Assembly (NCBI RefSeq): GCF_000829375.1
Contig: NZ_AP014624.1
Location: forward strand, 744,001 to 808,000
Length of the DNA: 64,000 nt
Source of the DNA: Chryseobacterium sp. StRB126
GTDB lineage: Bacteria; Bacteroidota; Bacteroidia; Flavobacteriales; Weeksellaceae
Direction: 5' to 3'
Both the position numbers and the translations under genes were made by a program. The first letter of the stretch is position 1, and each line of letters starts with the position of its first letter. Below the pieces are notes generated by a model. The model saw only the letters and a list, made by a program, of their open reading frames with translations. It made no database searches and was not told where the DNA came from. Positions 1-8,558 of the stretch are shown in pieces.

Positions 1-1
1 C

Positions 2-427
2 TTATGGAATTTTGTTGAAGCCCAGCAGCTTTCCAGCGAATTACAGCAACTGGGATTCAATGTTGATGCTTATTTGTCCGGAGCCAGTGTACAGTTTGCG
101 GGAAATGCAGACGCTATTCTGAAGCAGAAAGAATTACTGGATAGTTTAAAAGGAATTGTGGCAACCCCTATGGTGGGTGCTTCTGGAGCTATTTTCGGAG
201 TGGTAGCCGCTTTTGCAACATTATATCCCGATTCAAAAATCGGAATTATGTTTATTCCGGTTCCCATAAAAGTAAAATACCTTTTACCCATTGTTATTGT
301 GGTTTCTGTATATCTGGGAATTTCCGGAAATGGGGGTGGGATTGCTCACTTAGCTCATGTAGGAGGAGCTTTGGTAGGCTGGCTGTTGGCAAGAATTTGG
401 AAGAAGCATTTGTATAGATTCAATTAA
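2..427 (+). CDS. Rhomboid family intramembrane serine protease (C-terminal part)
   Basis: The reading frame is open to the left window edge, so the N-terminus is missing. The visible part has the two catalytic landmarks of rhomboid proteases: a GASGAIFG block (GxSG with the nucleophilic Ser) and, about 70 residues later in the last membrane segment, an AHLAHVGG block (HxxHxGG with the catalytic His). Hydrophobic segments lie between and after them, and the protein ends in a short basic cytoplasmic tail. Rhomboids cut transmembrane proteins within the membrane; the substrate cannot be told from sequence. The gene stops 9 bases before a GTG-started endonuclease/phosphatase-family gene, so the two are probably co-transcribed. 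Confidence 0.9.
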   Translation, partial: LWNFVEAQQLSSELQQLGFNVDAYLSGASVQFAGNADAILKQKELLDSLKGIVATPMVGASGAIFGVVAAFATLYPDSKIGIMFIPVPIKVKYLLPIVIVVSVYLGISGNGGGIAHLAHVGGALVGWLLARIWKKHLYRFN

Positions 428-436
428 TCATTTCCT

Positions 437-1438
437 GTGAAGATTTTCCGACTTATATTACTGATCCTGCATGTAGGAATTCTGTTCCTATTGCTGGGTT
501 CACTATTGAATGATTATATTCCACCTAAAATATTTCCGTGGTTTAATCTGCTTTCTTTAGGTTTTCCTATTCTTATGAGCCTATATATTGTTTTAACGGT
601 ATTTTGGGTATTCAGCTGGAAAAAAAGAGCTTTTGTATTCATGTTTGTGGGATTGGCGTTTATTAATCCTGTAAAACGATGGGTCAATTTCTCTTCAGAG
701 AAGAAAGAGGGTTCCAGCGCTATAAAGATTGTCTCTTTCAATATAAAAGCGGGGCTTATGGGCAAGGATGAGGTTTTAAACTATCTCAAAGCCCAAGATG
801 CAGATGTTATCCTTTTGCAGGAAGATGGCGGAATAGAATATCCAACCCTTAAAGGTTATAATAGAACCAAATCGAATGGGATTTTAACCATTCTGACGAA
901 ACATAATTTATCCAACGAAAAATTAATTTTTTCTGAAGATGAGAATATGAAATTACAGAGTGCACTGCAGGCGGATATTGAAATAAAAGGGAGGACCTAT
1001 AGATTTGTTGATGTCTATCTTTATCCGTTTCAGTTTGAAAAGAAGATGGTTAAGCTTGATGGAGACACTGAAGCCAATGAGCAAAAAGTAAAGGGTGTTG
1101 TAAAAAAATTAATTCCTACTTTCAAAATACACCAGGATCAGGTAAAGAAAATCCGTCAAGGGATGGAAAATTCACCATATCCTGTTATTGTAACTGGAGA
1201 TTTTAATTCTGTTCCCAATTCTTATGAATATTATTATTTATCTGAAGGCCTTGAAGATGCATTCATGACAGCAGGAAGAGGAAGTGCAACCAGCTTTCAT
1301 GACTATAAATTTCCGATCAGAATAGACTATATTTTTTATTCAAAATCTTTGAAGGCTATTTCCTATGTCGTTGACCGTTCTGTCAGTATTTCAGATCATT
1401 ATCCAGTTATTTCGGAGCTTTCGATTAGTGATAAATAA
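437..1438 (+). CDS. Endonuclease/exonuclease/phosphatase (EEP) family membrane protein, copy 1
   Basis: A 333-residue protein starting with GTG only 9 bases after the rhomboid stop. Residues 1-75 are hydrophobic and probably form two or three membrane helices. From about residue 95 an EEP (DNase I-like) fold follows with the metal-site motifs visible in order: SFNIKAG (Asn), ILLQE (Glu), TGDFNSVPNS (Asp and Asn), RIDYIF (Asp) and SDHYPV (His). The family cleaves phosphodiester or phosphomonoester bonds in nucleic acids, lipids or inositol phosphates; the substrate here is unknown. A paralogue with the same layout follows directly, so this looks like a tandem duplication. Confidence 0.85.
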   Translation: MKIFRLILLILHVGILFLLLGSLLNDYIPPKIFPWFNLLSLGFPILMSLYIVLTVFWVFSWKKRAFVFMFVGLAFINPVKRWVNFSSEKKEGSSAIKIVSFNIKAGLMGKDEVLNYLKAQDADVILLQEDGGIEYPTLKGYNRTKSNGILTILTKHNLSNEKLIFSEDENMKLQSALQADIEIKGRTYRFVDVYLYPFQFEKKMVKLDGDTEANEQKVKGVVKKLIPTFKIHQDQVKKIRQGMENSPYPVIVTGDFNSVPNSYEYYYLSEGLEDAFMTAGRGSATSFHDYKFPIRIDYIFYSKSLKAISYVVDRSVSISDHYPVISELSISDK

Positions 1439-1502
1439 TCATAAAAATAGTTAAAGTTTGGCTGCTTGGTAGGGTTTTTGCTTAAAAAAACGGGTACCAA
1501 GA

Positions 1503-2483
1503 ATGTTTTTCATGAAGTCGAATCAGATATTACTATTTATACATATCGCTATTGCTGTTTTACTGCTATGCACATTGGGAAATGCATGGGTTCCACCTAA
1601 TATTTTAGGAAACCTTAATTTACTTTCTCTTGGTTTCCCCTATCTGATATCTGCACACATTCTTCTTACCTTGGTATGGATTTTCAAAAGAAACAAAATT
1701 GCTATTGCCTTTGCACTGGGAACATTGCTTTTTTATAATCCAATAAGAAGGTGGGTTAATTTTTCACCCAAATCAGATAAAGTAAAAACAATAAGAGACA
1801 TCAAGGTTCTTACTTTTAATGTAAAATATGGTGATTACGGATGGGATAAGGTAAAAAACTATATCAAAGAGCAGGATCCTGATATCATTCTGGTACAGGA
1901 AAAAGATACCAACCGTGCTTTAAGACAGGATCTGGTAAAATATCCTTCTGTAATTCTAAAAACAAAACATAAAATTCTAAGACAGGCAGAAATCATAGAA
2001 GACAAATCAAGAGGAAATTCTTTCTATGCAGATGTAGACATTAATGGAAAGATCATCAGAATTGTAAATGTTTACTTGGAACCCTTCAGACTTCAGAAAA
2101 CAATGTTTACAAAACTGGATGCGATGGGAATTGGAAATGTTTCTGCCCTTCTTTCACATATGATTCCTACTTTTCAGGCTCATGAAGATCAGATTAAAAA
2201 AATCAGAAAAGCAATTGATTTTTCTCCCTATCCTGTTATTGTAGCCGGGGATTTTAATTCTGTTCCCAATTCCTATGAATATTATAGTTTGGGAAAAGAC
2301 CTGCAGGATGCATTTTTAACCGCAGGAAAGGGAAGTGCTTCCAGTTTTCATGATTATAAGATTCCTTTGAGAATTGATTATATTTTCAGCTCGAAATCAA
2401 TTATTCCATTAAGCTATAAAGTAGATCAGTCTGTGAAATTATCGGATCACTATCCTGTAATTGCAGAATTTCTGCTAAATTAG
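1503..2483 (+). CDS. EEP family membrane protein, copy 2
   Basis: A 326-residue paralogue of the preceding gene with the same design: two or three N-terminal membrane helices, then the EEP domain with TFNVKYG, ILVQEK, AGDFNSVPNSYEYY, RIDYIF and SDHYPV. The GDFNSVPNSYEYY stretch is almost identical in both copies. The ATG at 1503 is followed by a second in-frame ATG at 1512 that could equally be used. It ends 4 bases before a lipoprotein gene. Substrate unknown; EEP membership is well supported by the complete catalytic set. Confidence 0.85.
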   Translation: MFFMKSNQILLFIHIAIAVLLLCTLGNAWVPPNILGNLNLLSLGFPYLISAHILLTLVWIFKRNKIAIAFALGTLLFYNPIRRWVNFSPKSDKVKTIRDIKVLTFNVKYGDYGWDKVKNYIKEQDPDIILVQEKDTNRALRQDLVKYPSVILKTKHKILRQAEIIEDKSRGNSFYADVDINGKIIRIVNVYLEPFRLQKTMFTKLDAMGIGNVSALLSHMIPTFQAHEDQIKKIRKAIDFSPYPVIVAGDFNSVPNSYEYYSLGKDLQDAFLTAGKGSASSFHDYKIPLRIDYIFSSKSIIPLSYKVDQSVKLSDHYPVIAEFLLN

Positions 2484-2487
2484 TTCC

Positions 2488-2847
2488 ATGAAAAATTTAT
2501 TGTCTGCAATTTTCATTTTTGTGCTCCTTTTAGCGGCTTGTTCCAAGAAGGAATCTCCGGGATTTGGAGCAGAACAGGATATGAAAATTCATTATGATAC
2601 AATGGCTGTGGATTCTTTCTCTAATGGGGCTGTTACCGTAGATATTGCCCGAAAGATCAGAATGTCTTCACCACAGTACCTAGATTCTGTAAAACAAGCT
2701 AAAAAAGCTCTGGAAGAAGAACAGAAGCTTAACGCGGAGTTGGAGAAAGAAAATAAAAAGAAAGAAGAGGAAGAAAAGAAAAAAGCAGAGGCTGAAAAGA
2801 AGAAAACTTCTGAAACTCCATCTTCCCCTGTAACCAAAGCACAATAA
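2488..2847 (+). CDS. Small lipoprotein with charged coiled-coil tail
   Basis: A 119-residue protein with a type II signal peptide: basic start, hydrophobic core and lipobox LAAC with Cys18 as the probable lipidated residue. The body starts with a short mixed region, then from about residue 65 becomes a Lys/Glu-rich stretch that should form a coiled coil, ending in a Ser/Thr/Pro tail. No enzyme motif is seen. It starts 4 bases after the EEP gene and is probably co-expressed with it. I do not recognise a characterised family. Confidence 0.75.
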   Translation: MKNLLSAIFIFVLLLAACSKKESPGFGAEQDMKIHYDTMAVDSFSNGAVTVDIARKIRMSSPQYLDSVKQAKKALEEEQKLNAELEKENKKKEEEEKKKAEAEKKKTSETPSSPVTKAQ

Positions 2848-2878
2848 ACCCAAGAAACATTTTAAAAAAATATACAAT

Positions 2879-3325
2879 ATGAAAAAGCAAATTCTTGCAG
2901 CAATAGTGATTTCAGTATTCACGGTTGCTTGTACAAAATCCACAACAAAGACAGAACAGGTAGAGAATGCAGACGGAACTGTTACTACCACAACTACAAC
3001 GGTTTCTGAAACGTCTCCTCACATCGTTGACTCAGCAAAAGTGAATGAAGCTAAAGAAAAAGTTGATGCAAAACTAGATCAGGCTGGAAATAAGATAGAT
3101 AATGCCGCTCAAAATGCTAAAGATAAAATTGATGCTACGGCAGACAAGACAAAACAAGATCTTAATAAAGCAGGGCAGGATATTAAAAATGAGGCTAATA
3201 AAGTAGGAAAAGACATTAAAACCGGAGCTCAGGAAGCAGGAAAAGATGCAAAAGATGCTGCTAGAAAAGGTGCTGCGAAAGTAGAGGATGCCGCTAAAAA
3301 ATTAAAAGAAGATTTAAGTAAATAA
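2879..3325 (+). CDS. LEA-like helical lipoprotein
   Basis: A 148-residue lipoprotein with signal peptide and lipobox TVAC (Cys18). After a Thr-rich linker, residues 50-148 are an Ala/Lys/Asp-rich amphipathic helix with recurring units such as AGNKIDNAAQNAKDKID and AGQDIKNEANKVGKDIK. This roughly 11-residue, Ala/Lys/Asp pattern resembles late-embryogenesis-abundant (LEA) and YtxH-like stress proteins. The inferred role is an envelope-anchored protective or spacer protein; this is not proven. It follows the previous lipoprotein by 31 bases and is closed by a strong terminator. Confidence 0.7.
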   Translation: MKKQILAAIVISVFTVACTKSTTKTEQVENADGTVTTTTTTVSETSPHIVDSAKVNEAKEKVDAKLDQAGNKIDNAAQNAKDKIDATADKTKQDLNKAGQDIKNEANKVGKDIKTGAQEAGKDAKDAARKGAAKVEDAAKKLKEDLSK

Positions 3326-3329
3326 AAAC

Positions 3330-3366
3330 AAAACCCGCAGTTGAAATCAGCTGCGGGTTTTTTATT
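3330..3366 (+). terminator. Rho-independent terminator after the lipoprotein genes
   Basis: An 11-bp perfect stem (AAAACCCGCAG with CTGCGGGTTTT) closes a 10-base loop and runs into a T tract, just after the stop of the LEA-like lipoprotein gene. Confidence 0.85.
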
Positions 3367-3495
3367 GGGTTGAAAGTCAAAAGAGGGAAGCTGGCTACTT
3401 CCTCCTCAATAACATCTAGTCTCTGTATTTTAATCCTTTTTACTTAAAAATATAAGTTGTGTAAAGACTGTAAGAATCTTCCATCTTCCCTTCTG

Positions 3496-5010
3496 TTATT
3501 TATTAAGTTCCAGTAAAGGGTCAATGTATTCTCTATCATTACTCAGCCTTGGTACTTTATTCTGGCCGCCAAGTTTTCCCTTGGATTCGAGCCAATGATA
3601 AAACAGATTATCTTTGGCGATATGAACAATTGGTCTTCTAAGCGTTATATTATTGTATCTTTTCGCTTCATAATCCGAATTGATTTTCTTTAAATGCTGG
3701 TCAAAAGCATCAACAAAACTATCCAGATTATCAGGATACTGGCTGAATTCGAAGATCCATTCATGGGCTCCGCTTTCATTTTCTTTCATAAAGACCGGAG
3801 CGCCGGTAAAATCTGTAATCTGAGCACCGGTAAGCTCACAGGCTTTAGATAGGGCAGATTCTACATTAGTGATCATTAATTCTTCCCCGAAAGCATTGAT
3901 GTAGTGCTTCGTTCTTCCTGTTATTTTTATTCTGAAAGGGTTGGTAGAGGTAAATATTACCGTATCACCAATCAGGTATCTCCATAATCCGCCATTGGTC
4001 GTGATAACCATGGCATAATTTTTCCCGATTTCCACATCCTCAAGGCTTACCACTTTCGGGTTTGAAAAATGGAACTGATCCATCGGGATAAATTCGTAGA
4101 ATATGCCATAATCAAGCATCAGCAGCATTTCATCGCTGTTGGACCTGTCCTGTATTCCGAAGAAGCCTTCCGAAGCATTGTAAATTTCGTAGTAATTGAT
4201 GTTTTTTCCGATGATCTTGCGGTATTGCTCCCTGTAGGGCTTAAAACTGATTCCGCCGTGAAAAAACACCTCCAGATTAGGCCATAGCTCTGAAATGTTC
4301 TCTACATTGGTTTCGTTCAATACCTTTTGCAGGAGAACCATCATCCAGCTGGGTACTCCAAGGATGCTGCCTACATCTTCATTTTTCACTTCAGAAGTGA
4401 TCGCTTTAAGTTTACTCTCCCATTCACCCATCAAAGAAACCTTCTTACTCGGAGTAGTGGTAATTTCTACCCAAAACGGAAGGTTATCAATTAAAATAGC
4501 TGATAAGTCTCCAAATTTTGTATTAAAATCTGCATATAGCTCAGAACTTCCACCTAAACGTAAATTCTTATAATTAAACAGCTGGTTTTCCGGATGGTTA
4601 TTGGCATAAATGGAAACCATGTCCTTTCCTGCCTTCATATGGCAGTATTCGAGGCTTTCTGCTGAAATTGGGATGAACTTGCTTTTGGCATTGGTTGTTC
4701 CGGAGGATTTGGCAAAATGCTTAATCAGTCCCGGCCAGCTTACATCTTTTTGTCCCTGTCTCGCTTTTTCAATATAAGGCTCCATTTCTTCATAAGTAAC
4801 AATAGGAACTTTATTTTTAAAGTCCTGATAGCTTGAAATGGAGTTGAATCCATGCAGTTTACCATATTCCGTATCTTCCGCATGAAACAGTTGGGAAAAC
4901 AATATGCCCTTCTGAGTCTCAATGGGATGATCCATGAAATTCTGAATCTGGTCTATCCTTTGGCGGATGAACCAGTTGACTACAGTATTAAAAAGTGCCT
5001 TGGTTGCCAT
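3496..5010 (-). CDS. GH3 family acyl-adenylate-forming protein
   Basis: A 504-residue protein of the GH3 family (named for plant auxin-responsive GH3 proteins), a branch of the ANL adenylating enzymes. The ATP-binding P-loop SSGTT is visible at residues 102-106, preceded by a typical GH3 N-terminal helical region, and later motifs include YNASEGFFG (about 280) and GLWRYLIGDTV (about 345), matching the AMP-binding face. Plant members join amino acids to hormones; bacterial members are largely uncharacterised, so substrate is unknown. Full length for the family. It stands alone, behind the bacilliredoxin gene and its terminator. Confidence 0.85.
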   Translation of the reverse strand: MATKALFNTVVNWFIRQRIDQIQNFMDHPIETQKGILFSQLFHAEDTEYGKLHGFNSISSYQDFKNKVPIVTYEEMEPYIEKARQGQKDVSWPGLIKHFAKSSGTTNAKSKFIPISAESLEYCHMKAGKDMVSIYANNHPENQLFNYKNLRLGGSSELYADFNTKFGDLSAILIDNLPFWVEITTTPSKKVSLMGEWESKLKAITSEVKNEDVGSILGVPSWMMVLLQKVLNETNVENISELWPNLEVFFHGGISFKPYREQYRKIIGKNINYYEIYNASEGFFGIQDRSNSDEMLLMLDYGIFYEFIPMDQFHFSNPKVVSLEDVEIGKNYAMVITTNGGLWRYLIGDTVIFTSTNPFRIKITGRTKHYINAFGEELMITNVESALSKACELTGAQITDFTGAPVFMKENESGAHEWIFEFSQYPDNLDSFVDAFDQHLKKINSDYEAKRYNNITLRRPIVHIAKDNLFYHWLESKGKLGGQNKVPRLSNDREYIDPLLELNK

Positions 5011-5062
5011 TCCAACAAATATAATGATATTTGAATGTTTAGAGAATTTTTTGTGGGGTTAA

Positions 5063-5097
5063 ATAAAAAAACCGCTACAAAATTTGTAACGGTTTAG
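5063..5097 (-). terminator. Terminator after bacilliredoxin gene
   Basis: On the minus strand AAACCGTTACAAA pairs with TTTGTAGCGGTTT (one G-U pair) and runs into a T tract, 19 bases past the bacilliredoxin stop and before the GH3 gene. Confidence 0.75.
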
Positions 5098-5115
5098 TAT
5101 CTAGTTTATTGTTTC

Positions 5116-5526
5116 TTAGCAGTACTCATCATAAGCAGCCTGAAGATTTGCAGCGATTGCTCCTGCTGGATTTCCTTCAATGTGATGTCTTTCCAGCATA
5201 TGAACTAATTCCCCATCTTTGAAAAGTGCTACACAAGGAGAGCTTGGCGGGAATGGAGCAAGGTGTTTTCTTGCTTCTACTACAGCCTCAGTATCAAAAC
5301 CTGCAAATACAGTTGTTAAATGATCTGGCTTTTTGTCTCCAGTTAAAGAGTATACTACTCCCGGTCTTGCAGCACCTGCAGCACATCCGCATACAGAGTT
5401 GATGACCAATAATGTAGTTCCAGACTGCTTCAAAGCACCTTCTACCTGAGCAGGAGTTGTTAAATCCTGGAAACCTTTATCTGTAAGTTCAGCCTTCATA
5501 GGCATTACTAAATCTGTTGGATACAT
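5116..5526 (-). CDS. BrxA/BrxB-type bacilliredoxin
   Basis: A 136-residue thioredoxin-fold protein of the YphP/YqiW (BrxA/BrxB) family. The signature NSVCGCAAGAARP is present with the CGC active site at residues 46-48, and the N-terminal MYPTDLVMPMKAEL block is typical. In Firmicutes these proteins remove bacillithiol from oxidised protein cysteines; whether bacillithiol or another thiol is used here is not visible. Length is normal. It has its own promoter and terminator and is therefore probably monocistronic. Confidence 0.9.
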   Translation of the reverse strand: MYPTDLVMPMKAELTDKGFQDLTTPAQVEGALKQSGTTLLVINSVCGCAAGAARPGVVYSLTGDKKPDHLTTVFAGFDTEAVVEARKHLAPFPPSSPCVALFKDGELVHMLERHHIEGNPAGAIAANLQAAYDEYC

Positions 5527-5547
5527 ATATTTTGTTTTTTATCACTA

Positions 5548-5578
5548 CAAAGTTAAGCAATTCTTTACGTTTGTTCAA
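5548..5578 (-). promoter_or_regulatory. Bacteroidota-type promoter of bacilliredoxin
   Basis: On the minus strand a TAACTTTG element (plus 5548-5555, consensus TAnnTTTG) is preceded by TTG (plus 5576-5578) with 20 bases between, close to the known flavobacterial -33/-7 spacing. The ATG follows 21 bases after the -7 element. Confidence 0.6.
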
Positions 5579-5835
5579 TATATAATAACTATGAATGGAT
5601 TAGGCATATAAAATTAACCCAATATTAATATTATAACAATATTCAAAAAAATGTGAATTAAAATTAGGAATAATCAAATATAATTATTAAATTTGAAATG
5701 ATTCTGAAAAACAAACGACCATGAAAAAAACATTTAAGGCTTTCCCTCAAGCAATCAATCACTTAATACCATCCGAAATATGATCGTATCTAAACTCTTT
5801 TTTAAAGTTTTCTGAATCAATAGACTTTAATATCC
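5579..5835. other. Gene-poor intergenic stretch
   Basis: Very AT-rich. The only coding possibility I see is a 20-codon frame at 5721-5783 on the plus strand (starts MKKTFKAFPQ, ends IPSEI), preceded by a TAAATTTG promoter-like octamer at 5688-5695. It has no visible homology or strong support and is not called as a gene. Confidence 0.4.
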
Positions 5836-5876
5836 AAAAAAATGAAGCCCGAGACTCAAAAAGTCCCGGGCTTCTT
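5836..5876 (-). terminator. Terminator of the ftsZ-yqeY end of the cell-division cluster
   Basis: A 13-bp hairpin, GAAGCCCGGGACT with AGTCTCGGGCTTC on the minus strand (one G-U pair), is followed by CATTTTTTT. It lies about 100 bases after the yqeY stop and is the first strong minus-strand terminator seen after ftsZ. Confidence 0.8.
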
Positions 5877-5972
5877 AATCAAATCGATATGCAAAGGTTG
5901 TATATCCTTAGTTATAGAATGAGATACATGTTTTCGAGATTCGGAAAATCCGAACCCTGAACTGGTATCACA

Positions 5973-6419
5973 TTATGAAAGGAGCTTTTTAACCATCTCG
6001 GAAATGCTTTTTCCGTCTGATTTTCCGGCTAATGCTTTTGAAGCAACTCCCATTACCTTTCCTAAATCTTTCATAGATTCAGCTCCGGTTTCTGAAATTA
6101 TATTTTTAATTTCTGTTTCTAATTCTTCTGCAGAAAGCTGTTTTGGTAAAAACTTCTCAATAACTTTCATCTGAGCTTCTTCCACTTCTGCAAGATCTTG
6201 TCTTCCCTGGGCAGAAAACTGCTCAAAAGAATCTTTACGTTGCTTAATCATTCTCTGAAGAATAGCAATTTCCTGTTCTGCAGAAACTTCAGCACCTCTG
6301 GCTTCTGTTTGTAAAAGAAGAATTTGAGATTTTACAGCACGAAGAGAGTCTAAAGCAACTCTGTCTTTCTCTCTCATCGCAGTTTTTATAGCTTCGCTTA
6401 TAATATTTTCTAAACTCAT
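5973..6419 (-). CDS. GatB/YqeY domain protein
   Basis: A 148-residue helical protein of the GatB/YqeY family, with the usual start (LENIISEAIKTAMREKD), central ARGAEVSAEQEIAILQRMIKQR and C-terminal KDLGKVMGVASKALAGKSDG blocks. The domain is related to the tRNA-binding C-terminus of GatB; stand-alone YqeY has no settled function. Length is normal. It sits 116 bases downstream of ftsZ on the same strand and is followed by a terminator, so it is probably the last gene of the cell-division transcript or a short downstream unit. Confidence 0.9.
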   Translation of the reverse strand: MSLENIISEAIKTAMREKDRVALDSLRAVKSQILLLQTEARGAEVSAEQEIAILQRMIKQRKDSFEQFSAQGRQDLAEVEEAQMKVIEKFLPKQLSAEELETEIKNIISETGAESMKDLGKVMGVASKALAGKSDGKSISEMVKKLLS

Positions 6420-6426
6420 AATTATG

Positions 6427-6526
6427 ATTTGAAAATTTGAAAATGAAACAATTTGAAGATTATAAAAACACCGGATTTATGATTTCCTGTGGATTAATTT
6501 TCAAATTCTCAAATTATTTCATTTTC
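6427..6526. repeat. Intergenic inverted repeat between ftsZ and yqeY
   Basis: Left arm GAAAATGAAACAATTTGAA (from about 6439) faces a near-complement ending with TTTCATTTTC at about 6525. This palindromic, AT-rich junction sequence resembles the fillers at other junctions of the same cluster. Confidence 0.5.
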
Positions 6527-6535
6527 GAATTAAAT

Positions 6536-8437
6536 TTAGTCTACGTCTTTATTTAAAAATCTATTTTCTCTGATTTGCATAGAACCGTTGTTGTCAGACA
6601 TATATGTGTTGATATTCTGATCTGATGGGTTGGTTCCGTCAATAGAGATGTTTTTTCTCTTGAAAGCAGGAATAGATTCGAATTCACTCGTGCTGTCAAA
6701 GCTTTGATAACGGGAATTGAATTCTTTTAATTTATTTCTTCTTTCTATAATTCTGTCCTGATCGATCGTTTTGTTCACGAAAGTGAATTCTGATTCTTCA
6801 GTTTTTGGAGTTTCAATTTCTGTTTTAGTTTCAAAAGCAGGTCTTGTTTCAGTTTTTGGCTCTTCTTTTTGATAGAAGGTTTCGATTTTCTGAGCAGGTT
6901 CTGCTACTGCACTTACCGGAGCATTAAACTCTGCTTTAGGCTGTCCGTAATCTGTTTTAGGCTCATTTCTGATAGGCTCATTAACGAAGAAATTGAATTC
7001 AACCGGTTTCTCTTGTGAAGAATTGTTGTTGAAAACATTCCCAGACTGAAGTTCCTCTTTTTTATTGTCGAAATCAAATGAGAAAGACTGAATTTCTAAA
7101 TCATTTGGATCTTCCTCTTCTTCAATAGAAAGTAAGCTGTATTCTTCCTGCTCATCTTCATTTCTCCACCCTTGCTCAGGAGTGTTGATTGTATTTTCTT
7201 CTTTATCAAAGAATTTTATTTCTGTTCTGATCTCCTCTTCCTCAATAATCCTTTTTTTTTCGGTAGAAGTCACATTGAATGGTGTATCATGGTCCTCATC
7301 ATCCAATCTGAAAAGGCTTTTTCTGCCGAAATCATGAGTTACTTCAGGAGCAGACTCTCTTTCTTCTCTTGTTTTAAAAGGGGAAGATTTTTGGGACTCT
7401 AAATTATCATTAAGACTGATTCTGATCTTTTCGGTAGGACCAGAGAATTTCTTATTGTCATTAGAGAATCCTGTAGCAATAACAAGTACGCTTACTGCAT
7501 CTCCAAGTTCTTCATCGGCACCTACTCCAAAAATGATATCAGCAGTATTTCCGGCTTCTTTCTGGATGTGGTCCATAATGATACCGATTTCGTCCATGGT
7601 AACTTCTTCAGCACCACTTCTGATCAACAATAGTACATTTTTAGCACCAGTAATTTTGTTGTCATTCAATAGTGGAGAATCTAATGCTTTTCTTACGGCT
7701 TCTTCGGCTTTATTTTCACCTGAAGCTGTACCGGTAGACATTAGAGCTGTACCAGAGTTCTGAAGCACAGATTTAGCATCTCTAAAGTCAATGTTTACAT
7801 CAAAGTAACCCGTAATAACTTCTGCCATTCCTTTAGCAGCATTGGCTAAGACTTCATCCGCTTTAGAGAATCCTTGTTTGAATCCAAGGTTTCCGAATTG
7901 CTGTCTCAGTTTATCATTGTTGATTACAATTAATGAATCAACATTATTTTTTAATTTCTCAAGCCCGTTTTCAGCCTGTTCCAATCTTCTTTTTCCTTCG
8001 AAACTGAAAGGGACGGTAACAATACCTACGGTTAAGATTCCCATGTCTTTTGCCACTTTAGCAATGACAGGAGCGGCTCCGGTACCTGTACCACCACCCA
8101 TTCCGGCAGTGATGAACACCATTTTCGTGTTCTGACCCATAGCAGCCTTGATATCTTCAATACTTTCAATTGCTGATTTTTCTCCTACTTCAGGATCAGC
8201 ACCGGCTCCAAGACCTTCTGTAATAGAAGTTCCCAACTGAACCTTATTGGCAACGGGGTTATTATCCAGGGTCTGGGCGTCTGTATTACAGACCACGAAA
8301 TCAACTCCGTGGATCCCTTTCTCGTACATGTGCTTTAGAGCGTTGTTTCCTCCACCTCCTACACCGATTACTTTTATGATGGATGAATTTCCTTTTGGTA
8401 GGTCAAATGAAAATCCTTGTGTACCTATATTTTCCAT
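6536..8437 (-). CDS. ftsZ: Cell division protein FtsZ
   Basis: A 633-residue FtsZ, the tubulin-like GTPase that forms the division ring. The GTP-binding motifs are clear: VIGVGGGGNNA near residue 25 and the tubulin signature GGGTGTG at residues 114-120. The conserved globular part ends near residue 330. It is followed by an unusually long, acidic and low-complexity linker of about 290 residues, then a conserved-looking terminal peptide (RENRFLNKDVD) that probably binds FtsA or other anchors. Such long linkers are common in Flavobacteriia. It follows ftsA by 121 bases. Confidence 0.97.
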   Translation of the reverse strand: MENIGTQGFSFDLPKGNSSIIKVIGVGGGGNNALKHMYEKGIHGVDFVVCNTDAQTLDNNPVANKVQLGTSITEGLGAGADPEVGEKSAIESIEDIKAAMGQNTKMVFITAGMGGGTGTGAAPVIAKVAKDMGILTVGIVTVPFSFEGKRRLEQAENGLEKLKNNVDSLIVINNDKLRQQFGNLGFKQGFSKADEVLANAAKGMAEVITGYFDVNIDFRDAKSVLQNSGTALMSTGTASGENKAEEAVRKALDSPLLNDNKITGAKNVLLLIRSGAEEVTMDEIGIIMDHIQKEAGNTADIIFGVGADEELGDAVSVLVIATGFSNDNKKFSGPTEKIRISLNDNLESQKSSPFKTREERESAPEVTHDFGRKSLFRLDDEDHDTPFNVTSTEKKRIIEEEEIRTEIKFFDKEENTINTPEQGWRNEDEQEEYSLLSIEEEEDPNDLEIQSFSFDFDNKKEELQSGNVFNNNSSQEKPVEFNFFVNEPIRNEPKTDYGQPKAEFNAPVSAVAEPAQKIETFYQKEEPKTETRPAFETKTEIETPKTEESEFTFVNKTIDQDRIIERRNKLKEFNSRYQSFDSTSEFESIPAFKRKNISIDGTNPSDQNINTYMSDNNGSMQIRENRFLNKDVD

Positions 8438-8439
8438 AA

Positions 8440-8558
8440 CTATATTTTTAATAATTGATAACTGATAGATGATAATTGATGAATGATATTCGTTTTAAGT
8501 TAATAAATATTAAGCTATTTTCTGGTATCATTGATCATTAATCTTTTATCATTTATAT
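8440..8558. repeat. Palindromic repeat between ftsA and ftsZ
   Basis: The junction is built of ATTGATGAATGATA-like words and their complements (TATCATTGATCATTAA, TTTATCATTTAT). The same wording recurs between ftsL and rsmH (about 22125-22190), pointing to a dispersed repeat. Confidence 0.5.
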
